A stretch of DNA of 64,000 bases from Frigidibacter oleivorans (GTDB taxonomy: Bacteria; Pseudomonadota; Alphaproteobacteria; Rhodobacterales; Rhodobacteraceae). The notes under the pieces were generated by a model. It made no database searches and was not told the origin of the DNA. It saw only the letters and a list, made by a program, of their open reading frames with translations. Position numbers and translations under genes: made by a program. The DNA lies in assembly GCF_003993775.1 (NCBI RefSeq), contig NZ_RJRZ01000004.1, positions 62,001-126,000 of the forward strand, read 5' to 3'. Shown piece by piece: positions 8,562 through 17,325 of this stretch (position 1 is its first letter; each line of letters begins with the position of its first letter).

Positions 8562-9214
8562 CCGGCATGCTCGGCCACACCTCGTCCCCCGTCGACAGCC
8601 CCGACAGCGGCCCCGACAGCGGGACCGACCGCATCAGCTTTCCGTCCCCCGAGACGATGACCGCCGCGCAGCGCGAGGTATACGACCAGATCGTCTCGGG
8701 CCCGCGGGGCACGCTGGTCGGCCCGCTGCGCGCCGCGCTGCACAACCCGGTCCTCGCCGACCGCTGGCAACGGCTGGGACAGGTGCTGCGGTTCGAGACC
8801 TCGCTGCCCACCCGGCTGAACGAACTGGCGATCCTCGTGACGGCGCGGCGCTGGAACAGCCAGCTGGAATGGGCGATCCATGCCGGCGACGCCGACCGCG
8901 CCGGGCTGGAACCCGCGATTGCCGAGGCGGTGCGGACCTGTGCCGCGCCCGATTTCGGCGAGGACGCGGCAGCGCGGGAGATCTACGAATTCGCGCGGCA
9001 GCTTCTGCAGCAGGGCGATGTCGATACCGCCGCCTATGACGCCGTGGTCGCGCGGTGGGGCGAGGTCGGCGCGGTCGAGCTGACGGCGGTGATCGGCTAC
9101 TATTCGATGGTGGCGATGACGCTGAACGTGCATCGCGTGCCGCTGCCGCCGCATCTGGAGGCGGCGCTGCCGCCCGTGGCCGGGCCGCTGGCCGAGATGC
9201 CCCCCGCCGCCTGA
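8558..9214 (+). CDS. Carboxymuconolactone decarboxylase-family protein
   Basis: A 218-residue protein with an AhpD/CMD-like helical core (about residues 40-190). The conserved stretch ELAILVTARRWNSQLEWAIHAGDA is where redox-active members carry a CxxC. Here both cysteines are absent (E-W-A-I-H), so peroxidase activity is unlikely and a lyase/decarboxylase or structural role is more plausible. A low-complexity N-terminal extension rich in Asp/Ser/Gly precedes the domain. It starts in an ATGA overlap with the CoA-transferase and lies 13 bp before the flavin reductase-like gene. Confidence 0.8.
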   Translation: MTGMLGHTSSPVDSPDSGPDSGTDRISFPSPETMTAAQREVYDQIVSGPRGTLVGPLRAALHNPVLADRWQRLGQVLRFETSLPTRLNELAILVTARRWNSQLEWAIHAGDADRAGLEPAIAEAVRTCAAPDFGEDAAAREIYEFARQLLQQGDVDTAAYDAVVARWGEVGAVELTAVIGYYSMVAMTLNVHRVPLPPHLEAALPPVAGPLAEMPPAA

Positions 9215-9227
9215 CAGGAGCCGGACC

Positions 9228-9833
9228 ATGTTCTACGACCCGCGGTCCGAATCCCACGGCCTGCCGCACAACCCCTGGCTCGCGCTGATCGTGCCCCGCC
9301 CGATCGGCTGGATTTCCACCCGTTCGGGCAGCGGCGTCGCCAACCTCGCGCCCTACAGCTGCTTCAACGCGATCTCGGGCAATCCCCCCTTCGTGATGTT
9401 CTCGTCCGACAGCGCCAAGGACAGCCTGGGCAATGCCGAGGCCACGGGCGAGTTCTGCGTCAACATCGCCACCTTCGAGCTGCGCGAGGCGATGAACGCG
9501 ACCTCGGCCCCCTACCCGCCCGAGATCGACGAATTCGCGGCCGCGGGCCTGACCCCGGCGCCCTGCCGCAACATCGGCGCGCCGCGGGTGGCCGAAAGCC
9601 CGGTCTCCGTCGAATGCCGGCTGTCGCAGGTGATCGACCTCGTGCCCGCGACCGGCGCGCCCTGCACCAACCGGATGGCCATCGGCGAGGTGGTGGGCAT
9701 CCATATCGACGAACGCGTGCTGCGCGACGGGCTGGTCGATGTCGAGCTGCTGCGCCCGCTGGGGCGCATGGGCTATCGGGAATACACCGTGCCGCCGCGC
9801 TCGTTCGAGATGCCGCGCCCCGTGCTGGGCTGA
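9228..9833 (+). CDS. Flavin reductase-like FMN-binding protein
   Basis: A 201-residue protein of the flavin reductase-like, FMN-binding split-barrel family. Typical segments are LIVPRPIGWISTRSGSGVANLAPYS near residues 20-44, PPFVMFSS, and a C-terminal RMGYREYTVPP. A GGAG precedes the ATG at 9228. Members supply reduced FMN to monooxygenases or act on small molecules directly; no monooxygenase gene is seen nearby. It is the last gene of the plus-strand catabolic run and faces the convergent GntR regulator gene. Confidence 0.8.
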   Translation: MFYDPRSESHGLPHNPWLALIVPRPIGWISTRSGSGVANLAPYSCFNAISGNPPFVMFSSDSAKDSLGNAEATGEFCVNIATFELREAMNATSAPYPPEIDEFAAAGLTPAPCRNIGAPRVAESPVSVECRLSQVIDLVPATGAPCTNRMAIGEVVGIHIDERVLRDGLVDVELLRPLGRMGYREYTVPPRSFEMPRPVLG

Positions 9834-9840
9834 CCGGCGC

Positions 9841-9864
9841 GGCAGAGGCGGCGGCAGAGGCGGC
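9841..9864. repeat. Tandem 12-bp repeat (GGCAGAGGCGGC x2)
   Basis: Two exact head-to-tail copies of GGCAGAGGCGGC fill the gap between the stop codons of the flavin reductase-like gene and the convergent GntR gene. A GGCGGC tail follows. It is probably a slippage product; no hairpin or T-run indicates a terminator. Confidence 0.6.
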
Positions 9865-9870
9865 GGCGGC

Positions 9871-10623
9871 TCAGCGCAGCTTGACCTCGATCTTCATCAT
9901 GTCGCCGCGATAGATGCCGTTGGCCAGCAGGATGATGTCGCCCTGCTGGTCCACCGCGATCCGCTGCACCTTCGCCACCGGGTCGCCGATGGAAACGTTC
10001 AGCTCGCTCGCCGTCTCGAGATCGGCCGAACCGATGGTGACGATCTGGCGGGCATCGGCGATGCTATGGCCGGGCAGTTCGGCGATCAGCCGCATCGCCG
10101 TCATCCGGGTGTAATGCTCCTCGGGGATCAGCGGGCAGATCCGCTCGTCCACATAGACATCGGCCAGCAGGAAGGCGGCGCCGTCGCGGCTGTGGCGCCG
10201 GCGCAGGTGGCGATAGGCCGGCGCCGCGGCGCCGATGGTCGCATCATGGCGCGGCAGCGCCGTGTCCCGCTCGTCGCCGAGGATCTCGATGGTGGCATTG
10301 TCGCGCGCGATCAGCAGCCCGGACCAGTCCGTCTGCACCTCGCACCACAGGTCGCGGCTCGGCCGCTCCAGCACGAAGGTGCCCTTGGCGCGGAACCGCT
10401 CGATCAGCCCCTCGCCCTCCAGCAGGTCCAGCGCCTGGCGGATGGTCATCGTGGCCACGCCGCACTGGTCGGCCAGTTCCTTCACGGTGGGGATCTGGCT
10501 GCCCACCGCCCAGTCCCCCGAGTCGATGCGCTGCCGGAAGAGGCTCGCCAGCTGGATATAGCGCGAGACGTTGCTCTTCTGCAGCGCCCTGACCGTCGCG
10601 TTGCCGGTTCCGCCTTCGGGCAT
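9871..10623 (-). CDS. GntR-family transcriptional regulator, HutC subfamily
   Basis: A 250-residue GntR/HutC regulator. The N-terminal winged helix-turn-helix (about residues 18-85) includes IPTVKELADQCGVATMTIRQALDLLEGEGLIERFRAKGTFV. The C-terminal UTRA ligand-binding domain (about 95-245) includes FLLADVYVDERICPLI and a closing GIYRGDMMKIEVKLR. The ATG at 10623 is chosen because a GGAG lies 7 nt upstream; a GTG at 10686 has no such site. It faces the catabolic cluster and probably senses a small acid from it. Its operator is not established. Confidence 0.88.
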   Translation of the reverse strand: MPEGGTGNATVRALQKSNVSRYIQLASLFRQRIDSGDWAVGSQIPTVKELADQCGVATMTIRQALDLLEGEGLIERFRAKGTFVLERPSRDLWCEVQTDWSGLLIARDNATIEILGDERDTALPRHDATIGAAAPAYRHLRRRHSRDGAAFLLADVYVDERICPLIPEEHYTRMTAMRLIAELPGHSIADARQIVTIGSADLETASELNVSIGDPVAKVQRIAVDQQGDIILLANGIYRGDMMKIEVKLR

Positions 10624-10698
10624 TGTGGTTCTCCGGTATGCCTGCTCCCGCTCAGGATACAGGCTGCCGGAGATCCCTTCAATCACAAAAGCTAGTCT

Positions 10699-11376
10699 TT
10701 AGGGTCTTTGCGCCGGCGGCGCATCGAACCGCAGCTGTCCCGCCGCGGGTTCCGGCCCCTCGTCGGCATCGTTGACGACGGCCGTCGCCGCCACCGAAGG
10801 CCGCGCCGCCCAGTCGGCGGCAAGGGCGGCGAGCCGGGGGAAATGCCCGCGCCACTCGGCATCGGCCCAGCGGAAGTCGAGCTGCCCGAGCGCGCAGACG
10901 ACCGCGATCTGGCCCAGCCCGAACGGCGTGCGGCCCAGCGTGTCCGCCTCTGCCTCGAGGCAGGCCATCGCGGCACGCACCTTCACCGCCCAGCCCCCGG
11001 TCAGCGACGGCCAGGGGCCGCCCGGGCGCAGCATCTCGGTCCGCCAGGTCAGCAGGATCTCGGTCAGGCCATCCGCCAGCGCCTGCCAGCGCAGCTGCGC
11101 GTCGCGGGCCGGCCCCGAGGCGGGCAGCAGCGCGCCGCCGGCCCGCAGGTCGAGATGCTCGCAGATCACCCGGCTGTCGAACAGCGCCCGCCCGTCACCG
11201 GTGAGCAGGGTCGGGATCTTGCCCAGCGGATTGTCGGCCAGCACCGCGGGGTTGGGCGGCAGATGCGCCGCCACGACCGAACGGACCAGCGTCACCTCGT
11301 CCAGCTGCCCCGTCTCGTGCAGGACGATCATCACCTTGCGCACGAAGGGCGAGCGCGGCGACCAATGCAGTTTCAT
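10699..11376 (-). CDS. Glutathione S-transferase family protein
   Basis: A 225-residue GST. The N-terminal thioredoxin fold contains SPRSPFVRKVMIVLHETG (residues 6-23) and the glutathione-binding NPLGKIPTLL and FDSRVICEHLD. The C-terminal half is the usual helical domain. Its start overlaps the stop of the fadJ-like gene by 4 nt, so the two are cotranscribed. It may detoxify an electrophilic intermediate of the acyl-CoA pathway or act as an isomerase. No specific substrate can be read from the sequence. Confidence 0.88.
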   Translation of the reverse strand: MKLHWSPRSPFVRKVMIVLHETGQLDEVTLVRSVVAAHLPPNPAVLADNPLGKIPTLLTGDGRALFDSRVICEHLDLRAGGALLPASGPARDAQLRWQALADGLTEILLTWRTEMLRPGGPWPSLTGGWAVKVRAAMACLEAEADTLGRTPFGLGQIAVVCALGQLDFRWADAEWRGHFPRLAALAADWAARPSVAATAVVNDADEGPEPAAGQLRFDAPPAQRP

Positions 11377-13508
11377 GCGGTGTCTCCTCCCTGCGATCCG
11401 GCGGCCCCGCCCGCCTCGGCCGTTTCCAGCCGGGCCAGCACCACCGCCACCGGCCCGGCGCGGAAGCCCGGCCCCACCGCGGCGGCCAGCGCCGCGAGGT
11501 CGGCCTGCACTGCCGCCGCATCCTGTCCCTTCGCCCAGTAGAGCGGCCCGCCCCGCCAGCGCGGAAAGCCGTAGCCGTTGACCAGCGCCACATCGACATC
11601 CGAGGGACGCTGCGCGATCCCCTCGTCGATCAGGCAGGCGGCCTCGTTGACGATGGCGGCCATCAACTGGCGGCAGATCTCTTCGGCGCCGATCTCGCGC
11701 GGGGTCACGCCCGCGGCACTGCGCTCGGCGGCGATCAGCGCGGCGACCTCTGGATCGGGCATCGCCCGGCCCGAGCCATAGTCATACCAGCCCCGCCCGG
11801 TCTTCCGCCCCAGCCGCCCCGCCTCGCACAGCCGGTCGGGGATGGCGACGTAGCGTGCCCGGGGATCGCGGGTGGCGGCCTGCCGCTTGCGCATCGCCCA
11901 GGCGATGTCGAGCCCCGACATGTCGGCCACCGCGAAGGGTCCCATGGCGAAGCCGAAGGCCGTGATCGCGGCATCGACCGCTTCGGGCGCCGCGCCGTCG
12001 AGGACCAGAAGCTCGGCACGCCGGCGATAGGCGGCATAGACCCGGTTGCCGATGAAGCCCTCGCCCACCCGCGCCACGACCGGCTGCTTGCCCAGCCGGC
12101 GCGCCAGCTTCAGCCCGGTCGCCAGCGCCGCGTCCGAGGTCCTGGCCGCGCGCACCACCTCGAGCAGCGCCATCACATCGGCGGGGCTGAAGAAATGCAG
12201 GCCCAGCACCCGGTCGGGATGGCTGAGGCCGGCGGCCATCGCGTCGATGTCGAGATAGGAGGTATTGGTGGCGAGGATCGTCTCTGCCGGCAGCGCCGCC
12301 TCCAGCCGGGAGAGGAGGTCGATCTTCAGCGACATCTCCTCGAACACGGCCTCGATCACCAGATCGACCCCGCCGAGCGCCGCGATATCCGCATCGACCG
12401 AAAGCCGGTCCTTGCGATCCCGGGCCTCGACCGCGCCGAGCCTGCCCTTGGCCACCTGCCCGTCGAAGGTCGCGCCGATGGCCGACTGTGCGCGGGCCGC
12501 GGCCTCGGCATCGCGCTCGATCAGCGTCACCGGCAGGCCGGCGCCCAGCATCGCGCGGGCGATGCCCTGCCCCATCGTGCCGCCGCCGATCACGCCCACG
12601 GCCCGCACCGGCCGCGCGAGCGCAAGGTCGAGCCCCTCGACCGCGGCGGCGCGCCGCTCGGCGAAGAACAGATAGCGCAGGGCCACCGCATCCTCGGCCA
12701 GCCGCAGCTGCTGGAACACCGCACGTTCGTCGGCCAGCGCCGCCGCTGCGTCGGGCCCGGCCGAGGCGCGGACCAGCCGCACCGCTTCGGCCACGTTGGG
12801 CCGGCCCCGGCCGCGCTTCGTCGCGCGCGCCGCCGCCGCCTCGATCTCCGCCACGGGTTCGGCCGGCGGCGTCAGTTCGATGGTGCGGCGCTTGCCGCGC
12901 TTGGTCTCGGCCAGAAAGCCGATGGCCGCCTCGGCGGGATCGCCCTCGACCACGGCGTCGACCAGCCCGTCAGCCAGCGCCGTCTCGGCCGGGATGCGCG
13001 TCGCATCGCAGATCAGTTCGATGGCGCGGGCCTGTCCGGTCAGGCGCGGCATCCGCTGGGTGCCGCCCGCCCCCGGCACGAAGCCCAGCGACACCTCGGG
13101 CAGACCGATCATCGTGCCCGGCGCCGCGACGCGCCAGTCGCAGCCCAGCGCAAGCTCCAGCCCGCCGCCCAGCGCCACCCCGTGCAGCGCCGCGACCACC
13201 GGCAGCGGCGCCGCCTCGATCGCGCGGATCACGTCGGGCAGTTCCGGCGGCGCCAGCGGCTTGCCGAACTCGCGCAGGTCCGAACCGGCCACGAAGCAGC
13301 GCCCCGCCCCGGCGATGACCACCGCATCCGCGCCCTCGGCGCAGGCGCGGGACAGCCCCTCGACCAGGCCGTGGCGCACCCCGTGCGATCCGGCATTGAC
13401 CGGCGGATTGTCGATATGCAGGACCACGACGCGCCCTGCGGCGGTGTCACGCGACTCGAACCCGACCCTGCCCGGACCGGCGGGCGTGGCGGCGGTTTGG
13501 CTGGTCAT
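11373..13508 (-). CDS. Fused enoyl-CoA hydratase / 3-hydroxyacyl-CoA dehydrogenase (FadJ/FadB-like)
   Basis: A 711-residue bifunctional beta-oxidation enzyme. The N-terminal crotonase domain (about 20-250) has [14 protein letters not shown] and [19 protein letters not shown], retaining both glutamates used for hydration. The dehydrogenase domain (about 300-690) has the NAD motif [16 protein letters not shown] and the catalytic-His segment [18 protein letters not shown] and [12 protein letters not shown] then follow. It is the first gene of a minus-strand pair with the GST, preceded by a palindrome near 13,560. It could process an acyl-CoA made by the neighbouring CoA-transferase/acyl-CoA dehydrogenase cluster or serve general fatty-acid oxidation. 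Confidence 0.93.
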   Translation of the reverse strand: MTSQTAATPAGPGRVGFESRDTAAGRVVVLHIDNPPVNAGSHGVRHGLVEGLSRACAEGADAVVIAGAGRCFVAGSDLREFGKPLAPPELPDVIRAIEAAPLPVVAALHGVALGGGLELALGCDWRVAAPGTMIGLPEVSLGFVPGAGGTQRMPRLTGQARAIELICDATRIPAETALADGLVDAVVEGDPAEAAIGFLAETKRGKRRTIELTPPAEPVAEIEAAAARATKRGRGRPNVAEAVRLVRASAGPDAAAALADERAVFQQLRLAEDAVALRYLFFAERRAAAVEGLDLALARPVRAVGVIGGGTMGQGIARAMLGAGLPVTLIERDAEAAARAQSAIGATFDGQVAKGRLGAVEARDRKDRLSVDADIAALGGVDLVIEAVFEEMSLKIDLLSRLEAALPAETILATNTSYLDIDAMAAGLSHPDRVLGLHFFSPADVMALLEVVRAARTSDAALATGLKLARRLGKQPVVARVGEGFIGNRVYAAYRRRAELLVLDGAAPEAVDAAITAFGFAMGPFAVADMSGLDIAWAMRKRQAATRDPRARYVAIPDRLCEAGRLGRKTGRGWYDYGSGRAMPDPEVAALIAAERSAAGVTPREIGAEEICRQLMAAIVNEAACLIDEGIAQRPSDVDVALVNGYGFPRWRGGPLYWAKGQDAAAVQADLAALAAAVGPGFRAGPVAVVLARLETAEAGGAAGSQGGDTA

Positions 13509-13558
13509 CGGGCATCCCTTTCGTCAGCGGTTCGGGAACCGGGATAAACGACATTAAG

Positions 13559-13570
13559 CTATATGTATAG
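13559..13570. promoter_or_regulatory. Palindrome CTATATGTATAG, possible operator/promoter element upstream of the fadJ-like gene
   Basis: CTATA-TG-TATAG is a perfect 5+2+5 palindrome about 50 bp upstream of the fadJ-like start. It is nested inside a wider GACATT (13550-13555) ... AATGTC (13574-13579) inverted repeat. The stretch is AT-rich against a very GC-rich background. The CTATA/TATAG arms recall the YGTNTANACY style of HutC regulators but do not match it exactly. It could be bound by the GntR regulator at 9871-10623 or simply hold a -10 box. Confidence 0.4.
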
Positions 13571-13746
13571 GTCAATGTCGAGGGTGCAGTCGGTTTGCCG
13601 TGCCGGTCGCGACCGATTGTCTTCGAAGACGGCCCGCCGTCCAATGCCCCCGGCAGGTCCCCGCCCTACCCCGCCTTGACCCCGGCGTGCAATCGGCAGA
13701 GCCTGCCCCCCAACGACCGCGTACAGCCAAGACCGGAGGTCCCCCA

Positions 13747-14994
13747 ATGCCCGATGCCGCCGAAAACCCCGTCTCGCCCGAGATGCTGGACCGTCTGGCC
13801 GAGGCGGCGGTCCGGGTCGGGCTGAACCTGCAGCCGGGGCAGGATCTGGTCCTGACCGCGCCGGTGGCGGCGCTGCCGCTGGTGCGGCGGGTCGCCGCCG
13901 CGGCCTATCGTGCCGGCGCCGGCGTGGTGACCCCGATTCTGGCGGATGACGAGGTGACGTTGGCACGCTATCGCCACGCTGCCGACGACAGTTTCGACCG
14001 CGCGCCCGGCTGGCTCTATGACGGGATGGCCGCGGCTTTTGGCCGGAACGCCGCGCGGATGGCGATCGTCGGCGACGATCCGATGCTGCTGGCCGGCGAG
14101 GATCCGGGCAAGGTCGCCCGCGCCGGCAAGGCCAATGCGCTGGCCTACAAGCCCGCGCTGGCGAAGATCGCCGAATTCGACATCAACTGGACCATCGCCG
14201 CCTGCCCCACCCCGGGCTGGGCCGCGCGGGTCTTCCCGAACCTGCCGCCCGATCAGGCGCTGGCCCGGCTGGCCGAGGCGATCTTCGCCGCCTCGCGCGT
14301 CACCGGCGACGATCCGGTCGCGGACTGGACGGCGCATAACGCGGCGCTGAAGGCGCGGACCGGCTGGCTGAACGACCGGCGCTTTGCCGCGCTGCATTTC
14401 ACCGGGCCGGGCTGCGACCTGACGGTGGGGCTGGCCGACGGGCATGAATGGCATGGCGGCGCCTCGCAGGCCAAGAACGGCGTGACCTGCAACCCCAACA
14501 TCCCGACCGAAGAGGTCTTCACCACCCCCCATGCCCATCGGGTCGAGGGGTCGGTGCGGGCGACCAAGCCGCTCGCCCATCAGGGCAGCCTGATCGAGGG
14601 CATCGAGGTGCGGTTCGAGTCGGGCCGGATCGTCGAGGCGCGGGCCGAGCGGGGCGAGGCGGTGCTGCAGAAGCTGCTGGACAGCGACGAGGGCGCCCGC
14701 CGTCTGGGCGAGGTGGCGCTGGTGCCGCATTCCTCGCCGATCGCGCAGGCCGGGGTATTGTTCCTCAACACGCTGTTCGATGAAAACGCCGCCTGCCACA
14801 TCGCGCTCGGCCAGTGCTATTCGGGCTGCTTCGTCGGCGGCGCCGACCTGACGCCCGACCAGATCGCCGAACGTGGCGGGAATTCCAGCATCATCCATGT
14901 GGACTGGATGATCGGCGGGCCCGGGACCGACATCGACGGCATCGCCGCCGATGGCAGCCGGGTGCCGGTGTTCCGGGGCGGCGAATGGGCCTAG
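13747..14994 (+). CDS. M29-family (thermophilic/AmpS-like) aminopeptidase
   Basis: A 415-residue cytosolic metallo-aminopeptidase of family M29. The N-terminal half has VGLNLQPGQDLVLTAPV, where the family begins. The C-terminal half has metal-ligand candidates in NIPTEEVFTTPH, EGSVRATKPL and DENAACHIALGQCY, then NSSIIHVDWMIG near the end. Length matches the family (about 410). The ATG at 13747 is preceded by GGAGG; the frame continues upstream without a better start. Its stop lies 4 bp from the stop of the convergent IclR gene. It is probably a housekeeping peptidase. Confidence 0.9.
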   Translation: MPDAAENPVSPEMLDRLAEAAVRVGLNLQPGQDLVLTAPVAALPLVRRVAAAAYRAGAGVVTPILADDEVTLARYRHAADDSFDRAPGWLYDGMAAAFGRNAARMAIVGDDPMLLAGEDPGKVARAGKANALAYKPALAKIAEFDINWTIAACPTPGWAARVFPNLPPDQALARLAEAIFAASRVTGDDPVADWTAHNAALKARTGWLNDRRFAALHFTGPGCDLTVGLADGHEWHGGASQAKNGVTCNPNIPTEEVFTTPHAHRVEGSVRATKPLAHQGSLIEGIEVRFESGRIVEARAERGEAVLQKLLDSDEGARRLGEVALVPHSSPIAQAGVLFLNTLFDENAACHIALGQCYSGCFVGGADLTPDQIAERGGNSSIIHVDWMIGGPGTDIDGIAADGSRVPVFRGGEWA

Positions 14995-14998
14995 TCTG

Positions 14999-15799
14999 TC
15001 ACGCCAGCACCCGGCGCAACCCCTCCTGCACGCGCAGGAGTTCCGGCAGGTAGAGCGATACCAGATCGTCCGCGGTCGCCTGCACCGCGGCGGCGCCGGT
15101 GTTCATCGCCGCGACCGTGCGCCCCCGCGCGTCGATCACCGGCACCGCGATGGCGCGCAGGCCGGGCTCCACCTCCTGGTCGATCAGGGCATAGCCTTGG
15201 GCCCGCACCTGCCGCAGCCGATCCATGATCCGCTCCGGCTCGGTCACCGAGGCCGCGGTGCGGGGCGACAGGTCGGACCGGTCGAGGATCGCCCGTGCCT
15301 CGGCCTCGGGCAGGGCCGCCAGCAGCACCCGCCCCATCGAGGTGCAATGCGCGGGCAGCCGCGACCCCGGCAGCAGCCCGATGGACATCACCCGGCGCTG
15401 CGCCGCCCGCGCCAGATAGACGACCTCGGTCCCGTCGAGGATCGAGACCGAGGTCGATTGACCGATCCGTTCGGACAGCTGGTCCAGCCAGGGCTGCACC
15501 AGCTGCGGCAGCGGCAGCGAGGCCAGTGCCGCCGTCCCCAGCCGCAGCACCCGCGGCGTCAGCGCGAAGAACTTGCCGTCGTAATCGGCATAGCCGAGCG
15601 CGTGCAGCGTCAGCAGGCAGCGCCGCGCCGTCGCGCGGTCCAGCCCGGCCCGCGCCGCCGCCTCGGTGATCGACAGGCGGGGCGTGTCGGCGCCGAAGGC
15701 CTCGAGCACCCGCAGCCCCTTGCCCAGCGACGCGACGAAGTCGCTGTCGCGCCCGCCCCTGCTGCCTGAACCGCCGTCCATCGTCTGCATGTTCGCCAT
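14999..15799 (-). CDS. IclR-family regulator, PcaR/PobR-like, divergent from pcaIJF
   Basis: A roughly 266-residue IclR-type regulator. The N-terminal winged helix (about 15-80) includes SLGKGLRVLEAFG and SITEAAARAGLDRATARRCLLTLHALGYA. The C-terminal effector domain includes LPAHCTSMGRVLLAALP and GLRAIAVPVIDARGRTVAAMN. Several in-frame starts exist (GTG 15844, ATG 15820, 15799, 15790), none with a strong ribosome site; 15799 is a compromise. It is transcribed away from pcaI, and the family is known to control protocatechuate/beta-ketoadipate genes. The shared 117-bp gap is therefore the likely operator. Confidence 0.87.
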   Translation of the reverse strand: MANMQTMDGGSGSRGGRDSDFVASLGKGLRVLEAFGADTPRLSITEAAARAGLDRATARRCLLTLHALGYADYDGKFFALTPRVLRLGTAALASLPLPQLVQPWLDQLSERIGQSTSVSILDGTEVVYLARAAQRRVMSIGLLPGSRLPAHCTSMGRVLLAALPEAEARAILDRSDLSPRTAASVTEPERIMDRLRQVRAQGYALIDQEVEPGLRAIAVPVIDARGRTVAAMNTGAAAVQATADDLVSLYLPELLRVQEGLRRVLA

Positions 15800-15916
15800 G
15801 CGCACAAGAAAGGGCGCCATGCAAACAAATGTCAACCACCGCACGGCGACGCTGGCGCGGCCGCCCGCCGGCGCCTAATTTGCCTGCGCATACGGACGGC
15901 ATCGGGGGAGGCGCCA

Positions 15917-16639
15917 TTGGACAAGACCATCGCCACGCCCGCCGCGGCGGTCGAAGGGATCGCCGACGGCGCGAGCGTGATGATCGGCGGCTTCGGCGGA
16001 TCGGGCGCGCCGATCGAGCTGATCCATGCGCTGATCGACCGCTTTCGCGCCACGGGCAGCCCCGGCGGCCTGACCGTCATCAACAACAATGCCGGCAACG
16101 GCCGGATCGGCATCGCGGCGATGATCGACGCGGGCATGGTCGCGAAGATGATCTGTTCCTTCCCGCGCTCGTCCGACCCGCGTGCCTTCACCGAACGCTA
16201 TCTGGCGGGCGGGATCGCGCTGGAACTGGTGCCGCAGGGCACGCTGGCCGAACGCATCCGCGCCGCGGGGGCGGGCATCCCCGCCTTCTACACACCCACG
16301 AGCTTCGGCACCGAACTGGCCGAGGGCAAGCCGGTGGCCGAGTTCGACGGCCGGATGTATGTGCAGGAACGCTGGCTGAAGGCCGATGTGGCGCTGGTCA
16401 AGGCAGAAACCGCCGACCGCCACGGCAACCTGACCTACCGCCTGGCCGCGCGCAATTTCAACCCGCTGATGTGCATGGCCGCGGCGCGCACCGTCGTGCA
16501 GGCCAGCCGCGTCGTCGCGGCGGGGGGCATCGACCCCGAACTGGTGGTCACCCCCGGCATCTTCGTCGATGCCGTGGTCGAGGTCCGGGAACCGCAACAG
16601 GAAGAGGCGCTGATCCGCGCCGGGGTGGGATACGCATGA
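15917..16639 (+). CDS. pcaI: 3-oxoadipate CoA-transferase subunit A
   Basis: A 240-residue alpha subunit of the family I CoA-transferase that converts 3-oxoadipate plus succinyl-CoA to 3-oxoadipyl-CoA. The segment VMIGGFGGSGAPIELIHALID and the glycine-rich INNNAGNGRIGIA match the CoA-binding fold. The start is a TTG at 15917 directly behind GGGGGAGG; the nearest in-frame ATG falls inside the conserved fold. It overlaps pcaJ by 4 nt. The order pcaI-J-F supports the beta-ketoadipate assignment over acetoacetate transferases. Confidence 0.88.
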   Translation: MDKTIATPAAAVEGIADGASVMIGGFGGSGAPIELIHALIDRFRATGSPGGLTVINNNAGNGRIGIAAMIDAGMVAKMICSFPRSSDPRAFTERYLAGGIALELVPQGTLAERIRAAGAGIPAFYTPTSFGTELAEGKPVAEFDGRMYVQERWLKADVALVKAETADRHGNLTYRLAARNFNPLMCMAAARTVVQASRVVAAGGIDPELVVTPGIFVDAVVEVREPQQEEALIRAGVGYA

Positions 16640-17325
16640 CCGGCACGATGGTCAAAGGGCTGACCAACGCCCAGATCGCCTGGCGCGCGGCGCAGGACAT
16701 CGCGGACGGCGCCTATGTCAACCTCGGCATCGGCTTTCCGGAAATGGTGGCGCGCTATCAGCCCCCCGGCCGGCAGGCGATCTTCCACACCGAGAACGGC
16801 GTGCTGGACTTCGGCGAGGCCCCACCCGCGGGGCAGGAGGACTGGGACCTGATCAATGCGGGCAAGAAGGCGATCACGCTGAAGCCCGGGGCCGCGATCT
16901 TCCACCATGCCGACAGCTTCGCGATGGTGCGGGGCGGGCATCTCGACGTGGCGATCCTCGGCGCCTATCAGGTGGCCGAAACCGGCGATCTGGCCAACTG
17001 GCGCGTGGGTTCGAAGGGCGTGCCTGCCGTGGGCGGCGCGATGGACCTGGTGCATGGGGCCAAACGCGTCGCCGTCATCACCGACCATGTCACCCGCGAC
17101 GGCCAGCCGAAGCTGGTGGACCGCTGCACCTTTCCGCTGACCGGGGTCGCGTGCGTCACCCGCGTCTATACCAGCCATGCCGTCGTCGACATTGCCGAGG
17201 GGCGGTTCGTCCTGCGCGAGAAGCTGCCGGGCCAGAGCCTCGAGGATCTGCAGGCGATGACCGGGGCGCGGCTGCACCTCGACGGCCCCCTGACCGACCT
17301 GACCGTACCGGAGCTTGCCGAATGA
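16636..17325 (+). CDS. pcaJ: 3-oxoadipate CoA-transferase subunit B
   Basis: A 229-residue beta subunit carrying the active-site Glu. The family I beta motif is HTENGVLDFGEAP (the Glu of ENG is the catalytic residue). The N-terminus has GAYVNLGIGFPEMVARY, and VGGAMDLVHGAKRV follows in the second half. It starts in an ATGA overlap with pcaI and ends in an ATGA overlap with pcaF, so the three are translationally coupled. Confidence 0.9.
   Translation: MTGTMVKGLTNAQIAWRAAQDIADGAYVNLGIGFPEMVARYQPPGRQAIFHTENGVLDFGEAPPAGQEDWDLINAGKKAITLKPGAAIFHHADSFAMVRGGHLDVAILGAYQVAETGDLANWRVGSKGVPAVGGAMDLVHGAKRVAVITDHVTRDGQPKLVDRCTFPLTGVACVTRVYTSHAVVDIAEGRFVLREKLPGQSLEDLQAMTGARLHLDGPLTDLTVPELAE

Noticed and set aside
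9841-9864. 12-bp tandem repeat as a fifth copy of the intergenic element
   Set aside because: It lies between convergent genes, but has neither the TATCC core nor a hairpin.
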